This document shows, piece after piece, positions 51,687 to 60,332 of a stretch of DNA of 64,000 bases; the first letter of the stretch is position 1; each line of letters opens with the position of its first letter. The notes under the pieces are model-generated. The model did not search any database. It was given only the letters and a program-made list of their open reading frames with translations, and was not told the origin of the DNA. The stretch lies in NCBI RefSeq assembly GCF_002933875.1, contig NZ_BFAV01000092.1:1-64000 (forward strand), written 5' to 3'. The stretch is from Desulfocucumis palustris (GTDB lineage: Bacteria; Bacillota; Desulfotomaculia; Desulfotomaculales; Desulfocucumaceae). The translations under genes and the position numbers were made by a program.

Positions 51687-51702
51687 AGCAATTTTCGTAC
51701 CA
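51687..51702 (-). promoter_or_regulatory. Sigma54 (-24/-12) promoter 4
   Basis: On the minus strand, TGGTACGAAAATTGCT fits TGGCACG-N4-TTGCW with one mismatch. It reads into the lyase-creatininase-aminotransferase operon, whose start codon lies 53 bp away. Confidence 0.7.
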
Positions 51703-51760
51703 TACCGGAAAACCGTGGCGGAAACGGAAATGAGCCAAAAATTTTTTTTTCAGTCCCCGC

Positions 51761-51785
51761 ATTAGACCCAATTTACACCCAATTG
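51761..51785 (-). promoter_or_regulatory. Putative activator site (UAS) 4
   Basis: On the minus strand, ATTGGGTGTAAATTGGGTCT agrees at 15 of 20 positions with UAS 1 and lies about 72 bp upstream of sigma54 promoter 4, in the same orientation as copies 1 and 2. The remainder of 51635-52249 has no gene that I can support. Confidence 0.6.
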
Positions 51786-52160
51786 TTTTGCCCATTAGCC
51801 GGCACCCGGGGCGGCGGCTTCCAAATCCGGATGGGGTAAAGCCCCGCCCGGAGCAATATTTTGTTATCCGGGCCATCAATTTGATAATGCTGTGCGGCGC
51901 TTAACCCGCCGGCGGATATGAACTTCTTTATATGCTTCGCCGGGCGGCGGCCTGTGATAATTTGCTGCTGGTGACACAAAGTGCCTGGGTTCGAGGATTG
52001 CATTGGTCATATTGCAAGTACGGCGCCATGCGGATTATTTCCGGATGAAACGTGCCGCCAAATACCTGTCTTTAAGCAATCCCTTTTAGGGAGGGCTTTT
52101 AAGCCGGCGGTAAAAAAACCGTGAAACAAGAAAGAAATACTAAAAAAAGGACAGTTTAAA

Positions 52161-52186
52161 CACCCCTCCCCAATTAATACCCAGTT
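52161..52186 (-). promoter_or_regulatory. Possible activator site (UAS) 5 before the regulator gene
   Basis: On the minus strand, ACTGGGTATTAATTGGGGAG matches UAS 4 at 14 of 20 positions. It lies about 65-90 bp before the activator start codon and could mediate autoregulation. Confidence 0.4.
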
Positions 52187-52249
52187 AAAAGGAGAGAAGA
52201 GGAAAATGTCGAAAATTATTATAATTGGTCGAAGCAGGAGGTTTTTAAA

Positions 52250-54316
52250 TTGAGTCCGCACAAACACTCTTCTTTAACCCTACTGACTAAAGGGCAGGGC
52301 AATGCCAGGATCTTAACCCGGCAGTTGACGGATTTGCTGGGGGACCGGGTTGATGTTACCGGGGTCTGTGTTGACAAGCCTTTTTCTTCCGTATCCCTTG
52401 AGGCGGATTTAATTGTGGCGTCCACCACTTCCGTTTTGAATTTCATACCTCAATATATTGACCAGATACGGAATCGCCTGCTCATTGCCCGGAGAACAAT
52501 TGATTTTAAAAATCTGCAATTGCTTTTGGGGCTTCCGCCAAAAACCAGGGCCATGCTGGTTAATGACCGCAAGGAAACCGCTGAGGAGGTAATACAATTT
52601 TTATACGGTCTCGGATTTGAGCACCTGTGGCTGATACCTTATTACCCCGGGAATCCCAATCCATCAAGGGTTGAATACGCCATTACGCCGGGTGAGCCGC
52701 AACTGGTGCCGCCGGGTATAAAAAATGTGCTTGATCTGGGAACAAGAAAAATTGATATTACAACCCTGGCTGAAATTCTAAGCCGTCTGGGCATGCTTGA
52801 TGAGAAAGCAAGCCTTTTGTCCGCCCGCTATATCAGCTCGATTGTTGATATAACAAAACACCTTGCCGACAGCCTGGGGGTGAACCAAAAGCTCAACACG
52901 CTGCTTCAAATGGTTCTTGACAAAATAACCAACGGTGTGTTGGCGGCGGATAAAGAAGGCAGGATTATAATGCTCAACAAGGCGGCCGAAAAAGTGCTGG
53001 AACTCAGGAGCGAGAAATGTTTGGGGAAGGAAAACCAGGTTTTGCAGGTATTGGAGGTGGACAAGGCCCTGCGTTCAGGTGAGCCCGACGAGAACAAGAC
53101 CAGGGTCTACCAGGGAAAACACCTGCTGGTAAACAACATACCCATGCTGGAAAATGAAGAACCCTCGGGGGCCATTTGCATTTTCTATGAATTGAGCGAG
53201 GTTGAAAAAATAGAGAAGTGCCTCCGTAAACACCTGACCAAAATAGGTTTTACCTCCAAGTACACCTTTAGCGATATAGATGGAAAAAGCCAAAAATTGC
53301 TCAAACAAATCGACAATGCCAAACGATTCGCGGAAACGGACTATAATGTGCTGATCATTGGGGAATCCGGCACAGGTAAAGAGCTTTTCGCCAATGCCAT
53401 TCATAATTATTCCAGGCGGAAGAACCGGCCCTTTGTGGCTATAAACTGTGCCGCCCTGCCCATTGACCTGCTGGAAAGCGAACTCTTCGGCTTTGAAGAG
53501 GGTACTTTCACAGGGGCCAGGCGCGGGGGGAAGCCGGGGCTTTTTGAGCAGGCTCACCTGGGAACCATTTTTCTGGATGAAATAGGAGAAATTCCGGCCC
53601 AGGTGCAGGCCAAGCTATTAAGGGTGCTGGAAGAGAAGGAAGTAATGCGGGTCGGGGGAGAAAGCTTGATTCCCGTGGATGTCCGGGTTATTGCGGCCAC
53701 TAATAAAGACCTTCAGAAACTGGTTGAAAAACACCAGTTCAGGGAGGATCTGTATTACCGCTTAAAAGTACTCTCATTAAAACTGCCGCCCCTGAGGGAA
53801 AGAAATAGCGACATTATTGCCTATGCCGAACAATTTGTAAGGCAATTGGACATAAGCACGGAAAATTTTTTATCGCCTGAAGTTAAAGAGGCTTTTGTGA
53901 ATTACAACTGGCCGGGGAATATCAGGGAGGTTAAAAATGTAATAGAGTACCTGGCCACAGTGGTAAGGGGGCGTACTGTAGCGGTGGAGGATTTGCCGGC
54001 TGAGCTGCTTGCCGTTATTGAAGGGGACGGCGGAGGATGGCCTGAAAGCGGAATACCCACCGTGGGCTGTACCCCCGAAGAGATGGGCCTGTTGAAGGTC
54101 TTGTCCCAGTTTTGTGAAAACGGCAAGACCGTGGGCCGGAAGAGCCTTCAACAGGCATTGTTAAAGACGGGCATCGCCCTGACTGAGGACCAGGTTCGCA
54201 ACAGGCTCGGCCACCTGGAGGAAAAGGGCCTGGTACTGATAAGCCGGGGACGGCGGGGGACATCGGTTACCCAATCCGGGCTGGAATTAATAAGAAGAGC
54301 CAACGCCGCAAACTAA
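52250..54316 (+). CDS. Sigma54-dependent activator with PAS domain and C-terminal winged helix
   Basis: 688 residues. An unusual N-terminal sensing region (1-205), a PAS domain (about 222-320, [20 protein letters not shown]), then AAA+ (about 355-585). The AAA+ shows Walker [11 protein letters not shown], the sigma54 loop EGTFTGA, Walker B FLDEIGEI and LYYRLKVL. The C-terminus is not the usual Fis helix-turn-helix but a winged-helix-like segment ([39 protein letters not shown]). TTG at 52250 follows GCAGGAGG. Divergent from the lyase operon; probable master regulator of the island. Confidence 0.92.
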   Translation: MSPHKHSSLTLLTKGQGNARILTRQLTDLLGDRVDVTGVCVDKPFSSVSLEADLIVASTTSVLNFIPQYIDQIRNRLLIARRTIDFKNLQLLLGLPPKTRAMLVNDRKETAEEVIQFLYGLGFEHLWLIPYYPGNPNPSRVEYAITPGEPQLVPPGIKNVLDLGTRKIDITTLAEILSRLGMLDEKASLLSARYISSIVDITKHLADSLGVNQKLNTLLQMVLDKITNGVLAADKEGRIIMLNKAAEKVLELRSEKCLGKENQVLQVLEVDKALRSGEPDENKTRVYQGKHLLVNNIPMLENEEPSGAICIFYELSEVEKIEKCLRKHLTKIGFTSKYTFSDIDGKSQKLLKQIDNAKRFAETDYNVLIIGESGTGKELFANAIHNYSRRKNRPFVAINCAALPIDLLESELFGFEEGTFTGARRGGKPGLFEQAHLGTIFLDEIGEIPAQVQAKLLRVLEEKEVMRVGGESLIPVDVRVIAATNKDLQKLVEKHQFREDLYYRLKVLSLKLPPLRERNSDIIAYAEQFVRQLDISTENFLSPEVKEAFVNYNWPGNIREVKNVIEYLATVVRGRTVAVEDLPAELLAVIEGDGGGWPESGIPTVGCTPEEMGLLKVLSQFCENGKTVGRKSLQQALLKTGIALTEDQVRNRLGHLEEKGLVLISRGRRGTSVTQSGLELIRRANAAN

Positions 54317-54659
54317 CCCGCGGGCCTGGCAGGCGGCTTAAATCCGGTTCGCCGGCAGGTTCCTCAAAAACAGTGCTCCTTTATCCCCGGTGCCGGATTA
54401 ACATTTTACCGCCAGGCTTACCTATATTTGTGCTACAATTTTACTGACGGCAGTGGTGAGAACCGACAGCCGCAAAGTTCTTTGGCCGCCGTGCCGGCAC
54501 GCCGGGTCCGGGCGGCCTCCGCCTCCGCGGCGGCCCGCTCCCGGTGATGCCGTCGATGCTTAAAAAAATGTGGGCAGGGGGAGCATTGTAAGTGCGGCGG
54601 AAGGACTTGTTTTAATATAAAGCATAATTTTGCTTTGATGCAAAGGGTGATTAACGCGC
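54317..54659. other. GC-rich intergenic region before nudC
   Basis: No gene seen. GC-rich, partly self-complementary sequence (54470-54550) gives way to AT-rich sequence near 54600. I cannot match it to a known riboswitch. Confidence 0.3.
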
Positions 54660-55436
54660 ATGTTATGGTTTTTGTTCTATGATAACAAACTGCTTATAAA
54701 GATTAACAATGACACACTCTCAATTCCAGGCAGGGAAGATTTAACGGCATTGGAAATCCAGCTGAGGAGAGAAATTTATATAGGCAGGCTATATGACTCT
54801 CCCTGTTTTGCGGCGGAGTTTTCCGGAGAGCCGTTATCGCTGCCCGGTGGTTTTGATTATTTGAGTTTGAGAGAATTACTTAATAAATCCGAGGATGACA
54901 TTTTTCGGGTGGCCGGACGCGGGTATCAAATTATAAATTGGGCCCGCAAGCATCAATTTTGCGGCAAATGCGGCGGCCCCACCAAAAACAAGCCGGATGA
55001 GCTTGCCAAGGAATGTACCGTTTGCGGCACTGTAAGCTTTCCACGCATATCCCCCGCTGTAATAGTGGCAATAGTTAAAGAGGATAAACTATTACTGGCC
55101 AGAAATATAAAATTCCCATCCAGCTTCTATAGCGTTCTGGCCGGTTTTGTTGAACCGGGAGAAACCCTGGAGGAGTGTGTGCAAAGGGAGGTAAAGGAAG
55201 AGGTTGGGATTGAGGTAAAAAATATAAAATACTTTGGAAGCCAGTCCTGGCCATTCCCGGACTCCCTTATGATTGCTTTCACCGCGGAATATGCCGGTGG
55301 CGAAATTGCCGTTGACAATATGGAGTTATCCCATGCCGACTGGTTTTCAAGCCGCAATATGCCGGCAAAAATCCCGGATAAAAAAACCATCGCCGGACGC
55401 CTTATTGAATGGTTTTTGGAGCAAAAAAATTTTTAA
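54660..55436 (+). CDS. nudC: NAD+ diphosphatase / RNA decapping Nudix enzyme
   Basis: 258 residues. The zinc ribbon CGKCGG ... CTVCG is near residues 101-124. The Nudix box GFVEPGETLEECVQREVKEE-VGI supplies the metal-binding glutamates. The NudC-specific SQSWPFPDSLMIAF (SQPWPFPxS type) follows. It hydrolyses NADH/NAD+ and can remove NAD caps from RNA. ATG at 54660 follows AAAGGGTG. It stands alone. Confidence 0.93.
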   Translation: MLWFLFYDNKLLIKINNDTLSIPGREDLTALEIQLRREIYIGRLYDSPCFAAEFSGEPLSLPGGFDYLSLRELLNKSEDDIFRVAGRGYQIINWARKHQFCGKCGGPTKNKPDELAKECTVCGTVSFPRISPAVIVAIVKEDKLLLARNIKFPSSFYSVLAGFVEPGETLEECVQREVKEEVGIEVKNIKYFGSQSWPFPDSLMIAFTAEYAGGEIAVDNMELSHADWFSSRNMPAKIPDKKTIAGRLIEWFLEQKNF

Positions 55437-55494
55437 GCGCCGCCAATGGGGCAATGGGGGAGTATGTGTATTTGCCCGGCCCTGATAGTCATAC

Positions 55495-56208
55495 TTACCG
55501 GATAATGCTGTAAAACCTTTCCTGAAAGCGATAGAGTCCGAACAAAGGTCCCTGCTCGAAGGTTTCAAGCGGATAAGCAGCTTTAAATGCGTGATAATGC
55601 TGCCATACTGTTTGAATTGTTTCCCTTGGACCGATGAAGCCTAGTAACAGATTTACCAGGGAAAGTGTGTAGGGATCCTGAATCTGGCCGATGATTTCCA
55701 GGATTTGTTTGGAATAGTTTATTTTGGATTTGCGAAGCACTTTTATTGCTGTTTCCGCAAAGAAATCGCTTTCATTGTTCCGGAGCTTGCTGATTATTTC
55801 CGGCATGACAGCTTCGGAATAAAGAAGCAAGTGTTGTTCAAACAGAATGTTATTAATGCTGTCTACGCCTTGCTCCATCATCTTAATCAATATTTCAGGG
55901 GAGGCCTGTTTGATTTGTTCGGCCTCATCAGCGCCTCTGTTATTGATAAACTTGCCGGCCTCCCTGTGGGCTAACTCTTCTATGCCCGGCATGACAAAGG
56001 CGGAGTAAATCAATCTTGCTGCCGAGAGTTCCTTGTAGGGGTTTTTATCAATAAACGTTTCATCTAAAACGGGCGTGCCGTGGTCCCTGGAAAGAAGTTC
56101 AATAAACCTGGGTTTTAGTCCTGATAAAGTGATGGCATTATTGGCACAGCAATGTTTATATTTTTTCCCGCTCCCGCAGGGGCAGGGCTGATTTCTTCCG
56201 ACTTTCAT
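55495..56208 (-). CDS. SEC-C motif protein
   Basis: 237 residues. The N-terminal SEC-C zinc motif KVGRNQPCPCGSGKKYKHCC (residues 2-21) is followed by a wholly alpha-helical, HEAT-like body (YKELSAARLIYSAFVMPGIE ... IQTVWQHYHAFKAAYP). In SecA the motif binds zinc and SecB. In stand-alone proteins its role is unclear. Convergent with nudC. Confidence 0.85.
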   Translation of the reverse strand: MKVGRNQPCPCGSGKKYKHCCANNAITLSGLKPRFIELLSRDHGTPVLDETFIDKNPYKELSAARLIYSAFVMPGIEELAHREAGKFINNRGADEAEQIKQASPEILIKMMEQGVDSINNILFEQHLLLYSEAVMPEIISKLRNNESDFFAETAIKVLRKSKINYSKQILEIIGQIQDPYTLSLVNLLLGFIGPRETIQTVWQHYHAFKAAYPLETFEQGPLFGLYRFQERFYSIIR

Positions 56209-56354
56209 TTAATCACCCGGTTTATCATTAAAATTTAAGAGACTGAACGGATTATACCGTAACCAGTTAATTTTACCATGTTTTGCATGATAGTTGAAGC
56301 CTTGTAAAAGGAAAGGGTCATTTAGCGGAATTTTACCTTGTAAGGAGGGATATC

Positions 56355-56573
56355 ATGAAGCCGGTTAAGTTAAAGGATGTTATTGAAAAACTGGAGCTAA
56401 TCAATGACGATTTAAAATCATATTACTCAAAAGAAACAGGTGGTATTTTTTCTTTATCGGTTGATGAATTGCGTATTGCAGAGGATTCCGAAGCTGACGA
56501 TGACTTTTTCGTGTATCCGGAATGGCGGAGGGAAAGGCGATTCGGGGAAAAGCCGGCTGATGGACTGCGGTGA
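56355..56573 (+). CDS. Truncated UPF0158-family protein
   Basis: 72 residues. MKPVKLKDVIEKLELINDD, SYYSKETGGIFSLSVDELR and YPEWRRE match the N-terminal part of UPF0158 proteins, which are normally about 140-180 residues. The rest is replaced by an unrelated tail. A strong AAGGAGG site suggests it may still be translated, but it is probably a broken gene. Confidence 0.6.
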   Translation: MKPVKLKDVIEKLELINDDLKSYYSKETGGIFSLSVDELRIAEDSEADDDFFVYPEWRRERRFGEKPADGLR

Positions 56574-56726
56574 TGGCCTAACACTTATATTATTATGAGC
56601 CGGCAGTGTCGGCCTGTGTGGAGGTATGTTATAAGCTAAGCTGGTAAAAAACAGAATGTCTTCAAAATAATATGCCAAATTGCAGACAGTTGATAAATGT
56701 TAAGAAGTAACACAAAAAAAACAGCG

Positions 56727-56754
56727 TTGACAGAGGAAATTATTTTGTTATAAT
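56727..56754 (+). promoter_or_regulatory. Strong sigmaA promoter
   Basis: TTGACA (56727-56732) and TATAAT (56749-56754) are both perfect, with a 16-bp spacer. The transcript would start near 56761, about 200 bp before the HNH gene. Confidence 0.75.
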
Positions 56755-56815
56755 GTAATTATTGGTAAAAACCTTTTCTGGAGAAGGCTGAAGTCAAAAA
56801 AATAGAGATAAAAAA

Positions 56816-56846
56816 CAAGTCCAAGAACAGGCCATTCTTGGACTTG
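56816..56846 (+). other. Leader hairpin before the HNH gene
   Basis: CAAGTCCAAGAA and TTCTTGGACTTG form a perfect 12-bp stem around CAGGCCA. No T-run follows. It could be a 5' leader structure or a small RNA from the 56727 promoter. Confidence 0.5.
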
Positions 56847-56964
56847 GCGCTGAGAATCAGCTAATGTTTTCTGTGTAATCACATAATATCGTAAAACGCA
56901 CCCCAAAGGCAAGGGTATTTGTGATTTTGCTGTTGGATGCGCTTTGTCTCGGAAAGGAGAAACT

Positions 56965-57291
56965 TTGGTTCGTCAACCAAATAGCACGATTATGAATGAG
57001 CCATTTGAGCCGCGGACGATTTTAGCGGTGTGGAACAAGGCTGTCCTTATTCCCGGATACGAACAGTACGCATTCAAGGAAGACCGGTGTGGCGCGCGGA
57101 TAAAGTTTGCCGATTACGGGAATGTCAATTCCGATTTTGGTTGGGAAATTGACCATGAGAAGCCGGTGGCCGAGGGTGGAACAGATGACCTGGATAACCT
57201 CCAGCCACTGCACTGGCGCAACAACCGCGGGAAAGGCGACAATTGGCCGAATTGGACTTGTTCATATCCGTCGGCAACGTCACCAGGCTAA
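56965..57291 (+). CDS. Small HNH endonuclease
   Basis: A 108-residue stand-alone HNH nuclease domain. The motif WEIDHEKPVAEGGTDDLDNL, then QPLHWRNNRGKGD, gives the Asp-His pair, the central Asn and the final Asn/His region. The CxxC zinc pairs found in many HNH proteins are absent. TTG at 56965 follows AAAGGAG. It lies 166 bp before the restriction-modification genes and may be a defence accessory or a free-standing homing-type nuclease. Confidence 0.8.
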   Translation: MVRQPNSTIMNEPFEPRTILAVWNKAVLIPGYEQYAFKEDRCGARIKFADYGNVNSDFGWEIDHEKPVAEGGTDDLDNLQPLHWRNNRGKGDNWPNWTCSYPSATSPG

Positions 57292-57400
57292 CATGCCGGT
57301 ATAATTGCTTGTACCCGCCAGTGGCTGCAGGAGGAAAATAAGACACAGAGATAGTCACGGCAAGGACCCGTTCCCGCCAAAAGGTTTATTGGTTTAAATG

Positions 57401-57432
57401 CCAAAGCCACTCTCGCAATAGAGTGGCTTTGG
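57401..57432 (+). terminator. Hairpin between HNH gene and hsd locus
   Basis: CCAAAGCCACTCT and AGAGTGGCTTTGG form a perfect 13-bp stem around CGCAAT, followed by a short TTTC. A likely but weak terminator. Confidence 0.6.
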
Positions 57433-57456
57433 TTTCAAGTGATTTAGACCGGTTTA

Positions 57457-58095
57457 ATGCGTTTTCCCCTAATATCCCTGAAGGGAGTGAAAATTACGAC
57501 AATAAAAAAAGTAAAACTCAAGAAAATTGCTGATATATTAAATGGTGTGCCCGATGTCAGGCAGCCGGGGAAAGCGAACACCACCGGTGAGATAACGTAT
57601 AATTTTATTCAGCCCAATCATTTGGGAATTTTCAATGATATACAATGTATTTCAGAAATAAAAAGACATACCTCTGTTGATGACAGCTATTTCGTTCGAA
57701 AGAACGATATTTTATTAAAACGGTTGAATCCGGACATCGCAACATTAATAATTGAGGACATGTCAAACACTGTTTTTTCAAGTAATCTCTTTGTTATTCG
57801 TGTGCTCAAAGACTATTATCCGGCCTACATAGCCTGCCTGCTGGAAAATCAGGGCATGACCTGGATAAACAGCAATATCGTAGGTTCAGTTGCGGCGATA
57901 AAATCCATATCCGCCAAAGCTTTGGCGGCATTGGATATTCCCTCCGTAGACTACGATAAACAAAAAGCAATCGGTCAGATGTGGCTGCTGTATAAAAAAC
58001 GGAAAAAACTGCTTGAGAATATGATTGAAGAAGATCAGAGGCTTATGGCAGCAGTAATAAATAGTATCACCGCAAGCGCCGAGGAGGAAAAATGA
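57457..58095 (+). CDS. Half-size type I specificity subunit (HsdS-like)
   Basis: Up to 212 residues with one target-recognition domain (about 20-175, VKLKKIADILNGV ... ISAKALAALDIPSVDYDKQKA) and a C-terminal coiled spacer (LLYKKRKKLLENMIEEDQRL). A normal HsdS has two such halves. The start is uncertain: ATG 57457 has no ribosome site, while AAGGGAG at 57481 suggests a start near 57493-57496 on a rare codon. Its stop overlaps hsdM, so the two are coupled. It could dimerise to give a palindromic recognition site. Confidence 0.75.
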   Translation: MRFPLISLKGVKITTIKKVKLKKIADILNGVPDVRQPGKANTTGEITYNFIQPNHLGIFNDIQCISEIKRHTSVDDSYFVRKNDILLKRLNPDIATLIIEDMSNTVFSSNLFVIRVLKDYYPAYIACLLENQGMTWINSNIVGSVAAIKSISAKALAALDIPSVDYDKQKAIGQMWLLYKKRKKLLENMIEEDQRLMAAVINSITASAEEEK

Positions 58096-59678
58096 TGGCT
58101 ACTACGAGAAAAGACATCGAGGCGGCTCTCTGGAGAGGGGCGAATACTTTCAGGGGAGCCATAGATGCAGCCAATTACAAGGATTATATCCTGCCCATGC
58201 TTTTTGTGAAATATTTGAGCGATACTTATTTAGAAAAGGTCGAAATTTTAAAGGAAAAATATAATGATCCGGTGAGGGTGCAAAGAGCCATAAACAGACT
58301 CCCATTTGTTATCAAGGAAAAAAACAGTTTCTCCTGGCTTCATCAAAACAGATATAACGATAACCTGGGGGAACTTATCAATATAGCTTTGCGGGGGATA
58401 GAAGATGATAACCCTTCATTATTTACAGGGGTGTTTAGAAATATTGACTTTAACAGCGAAGCCATGCTGGGCAATCATAGGCAAAAAAATACCCGCTTAA
58501 GGGAAATGCTTGAGGATTTTGAGCCCCTTGATTTACGCCCTTCTTCCATCCAGCCTGAGGAAGGCAAAGTGGCGGCTGATACCATAGGCGACGCCTACGA
58601 ATATATGATCGGCGAGTTTGCCAGACAGGCAGGCAAAAAAGCCGGATCCTTCTTTACCCCGTCCGAGGTTTCCGAACTTATGGCACGCATTGTCAATCCC
58701 AGAATAAGTGATACCATGTATGACCCAACCTGCGGCTCCGGATCCCTGCTCATCAGAACCGGAAGAAAGGCTATTGAAAAGGAAAACGGCAACGTTAAGA
58801 CTCTTGCCCTGTATGGGCAGGAAATGAACGGGTCTTCCTGGTCCATGGCCAAAATGAACATGTTTCTCCATGAAATAATGGACGCCAGGATTGCCTGGGG
58901 CGATTCCCTTGCCAATCCCATGCACCTGGACTCCGACGGCAATCTTATGCAGTTTGATGTCATCGTGGCCAATATGCCTTTTTCGCAGGACAAATGGGCG
59001 GCAGGTTTTAATACCAGCGGCGAAATGACCGGCAAAGGCAAAGAATTCAAAATGGAAGCAGCCCTTGATAAATTTCACCGTTTTGACTGGGGAGTGCCTC
59101 CGGCCAGTAAAGGCGACTGGGCATTTTTGCTGCATATGATAGCCAGTCTTAAAAGCGGTGGCAGAATTGCCGCCGTTGCTCCCCATGGCGTTTTATTCAG
59201 GGGCGCGTCCGAGGGGAGGATAAGGCAGGCTGTAATTGAAAAGAATTTGCTGGACGCGGTAATTGGTCTTCCTGCAAACCTGTTTTACGGCACCGGCATT
59301 CCGGCCTGCATATTGGTGTTTAAGAAAAACCGCAATCGCGATGATGTGCTTTTCATCGATGCGTCCGGCAAGGATGAAAACGGCAGCCTCCGCTACAGGA
59401 AAGATAAAAATCAGAACAGGCTGGAAACAAAACACATCGACGATATTGTAAAAGCTTATGAGAGCCGCACGGATATTGAAAAATTTGCCCATTTGGCAAC
59501 CGCCGACGAGATAAAAGCCAACGAATACAACCTGAATATCCCCCGGTATGTCGATACTTTTGAGGAAGAGGCACTGGTGGATATTGAGGAGGTAAAAAAC
59601 AATATTGCCAATATACAAAAGGAACTTGCCGAAGTGGAAGAACAGATGGCCAAGTACCTTAAGGAGTTGGGGCTGTGA
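58092..59678 (+). CDS. hsdM: Type I restriction-modification DNA methyltransferase subunit
   Basis: 528 residues. The N-terminal HsdM_N domain (DIEAALWRGANTFRGAIDAA, DYILPMLFVKYLSDTYLE) is followed by an N6-adenine methyltransferase. SAM motif I is MYDPTCGSGSLLIR, and the catalytic motif reads NMPF in place of NPPF (VIVANMPFSQDKW). That Pro-to-Met change is known in some HsdM members. A start at 58092 or 58095 follows GAGGAGG. It overlaps the dinD remnant by 4 bp. Confidence 0.95.
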   Translation: MMATTRKDIEAALWRGANTFRGAIDAANYKDYILPMLFVKYLSDTYLEKVEILKEKYNDPVRVQRAINRLPFVIKEKNSFSWLHQNRYNDNLGELINIALRGIEDDNPSLFTGVFRNIDFNSEAMLGNHRQKNTRLREMLEDFEPLDLRPSSIQPEEGKVAADTIGDAYEYMIGEFARQAGKKAGSFFTPSEVSELMARIVNPRISDTMYDPTCGSGSLLIRTGRKAIEKENGNVKTLALYGQEMNGSSWSMAKMNMFLHEIMDARIAWGDSLANPMHLDSDGNLMQFDVIVANMPFSQDKWAAGFNTSGEMTGKGKEFKMEAALDKFHRFDWGVPPASKGDWAFLLHMIASLKSGGRIAAVAPHGVLFRGASEGRIRQAVIEKNLLDAVIGLPANLFYGTGIPACILVFKKNRNRDDVLFIDASGKDENGSLRYRKDKNQNRLETKHIDDIVKAYESRTDIEKFAHLATADEIKANEYNLNIPRYVDTFEEEALVDIEEVKNNIANIQKELAEVEEQMAKYLKELGL

Positions 59679-60264
59679 GCAATATTCAAAAATATAGCGA
59701 TAAAACCTTTGAGGAGATCAGGCACATTAATGAATATGGGGCGGAATGCTGGCTGGCGAGGGAGTTAGCTCCTGTTCTTGAATATGCCCGCTGGGAAAAT
59801 TTCTATAAAGTCCTGGAAAAAGCGAAGGAAGCCTGCGAAAACAGTAATATCAACGTGGAGGATCATTTTCGTGACGTCACGAAAATGATAAATCTGGCCA
59901 AGGGTGCCCAGCGGGAAATTGAAGATACCAGGGACTTTACGGCGGGCTGGGCGTTAAAGAGATACATAAAAGAAAATGTCTAAAGAAAAGTCAAAAGATA
60001 CTTGACCATATGGGCAGCACGGAGCTTGCGGCCAATCTTTTCCGGGCAACCCAAACTGATGAAAAAATAAGAAGGGAAAATATAAAAGGGAAGGAAAGGG
60101 CCAACCAAACCCATTTTGTCGTGGGCAAAACCGTTCGGGATACAATCCAAAAGCTGGGCGGAACCATGCCCGAAGACCTGCCCGCTCCAGATGAAAGTAT
60201 CGGGCAGCTTGAAAAGAAAGTGCCGAAAAAATTGAAAGGCTCAATGGAAGAAAAAGGGGTTTAA
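59675..60264 (+). pseudogene. dinD: Decayed dinD (DNA-damage-inducible protein D)
   Basis: The first part (59675 to about 59930) gives DinD residues through AECWLARELAPVLEYARWEN and EDHFRDVTKM to REIED. It then runs into TRDFTAGWALKRY and a stop. A second frame from about 59937 continues the family sequence (GLYGGLGVKEIHK, LDHMGSTELAANLFRATQ, GGTMPEDLPAP). The middle portion expected from the family is missing, so an internal deletion also shifted the frame. dinD commonly sits inside type I loci. Confidence 0.85.
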
Positions 60265-60332
60265 GGAACCCCAGGTAATTATATAAGGATAAAACATTTT
60301 ATTGCGTAATGAGACATTAACAGGTGGTGTCC

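Noticed and set aside
54440-54560. Riboswitch in the GC-rich region before nudC
   Set aside because: Complementary GC-rich segments exist, but none of the conserved boxes of TPP, cobalamin, FMN, SAM or glycine riboswitches could be found.
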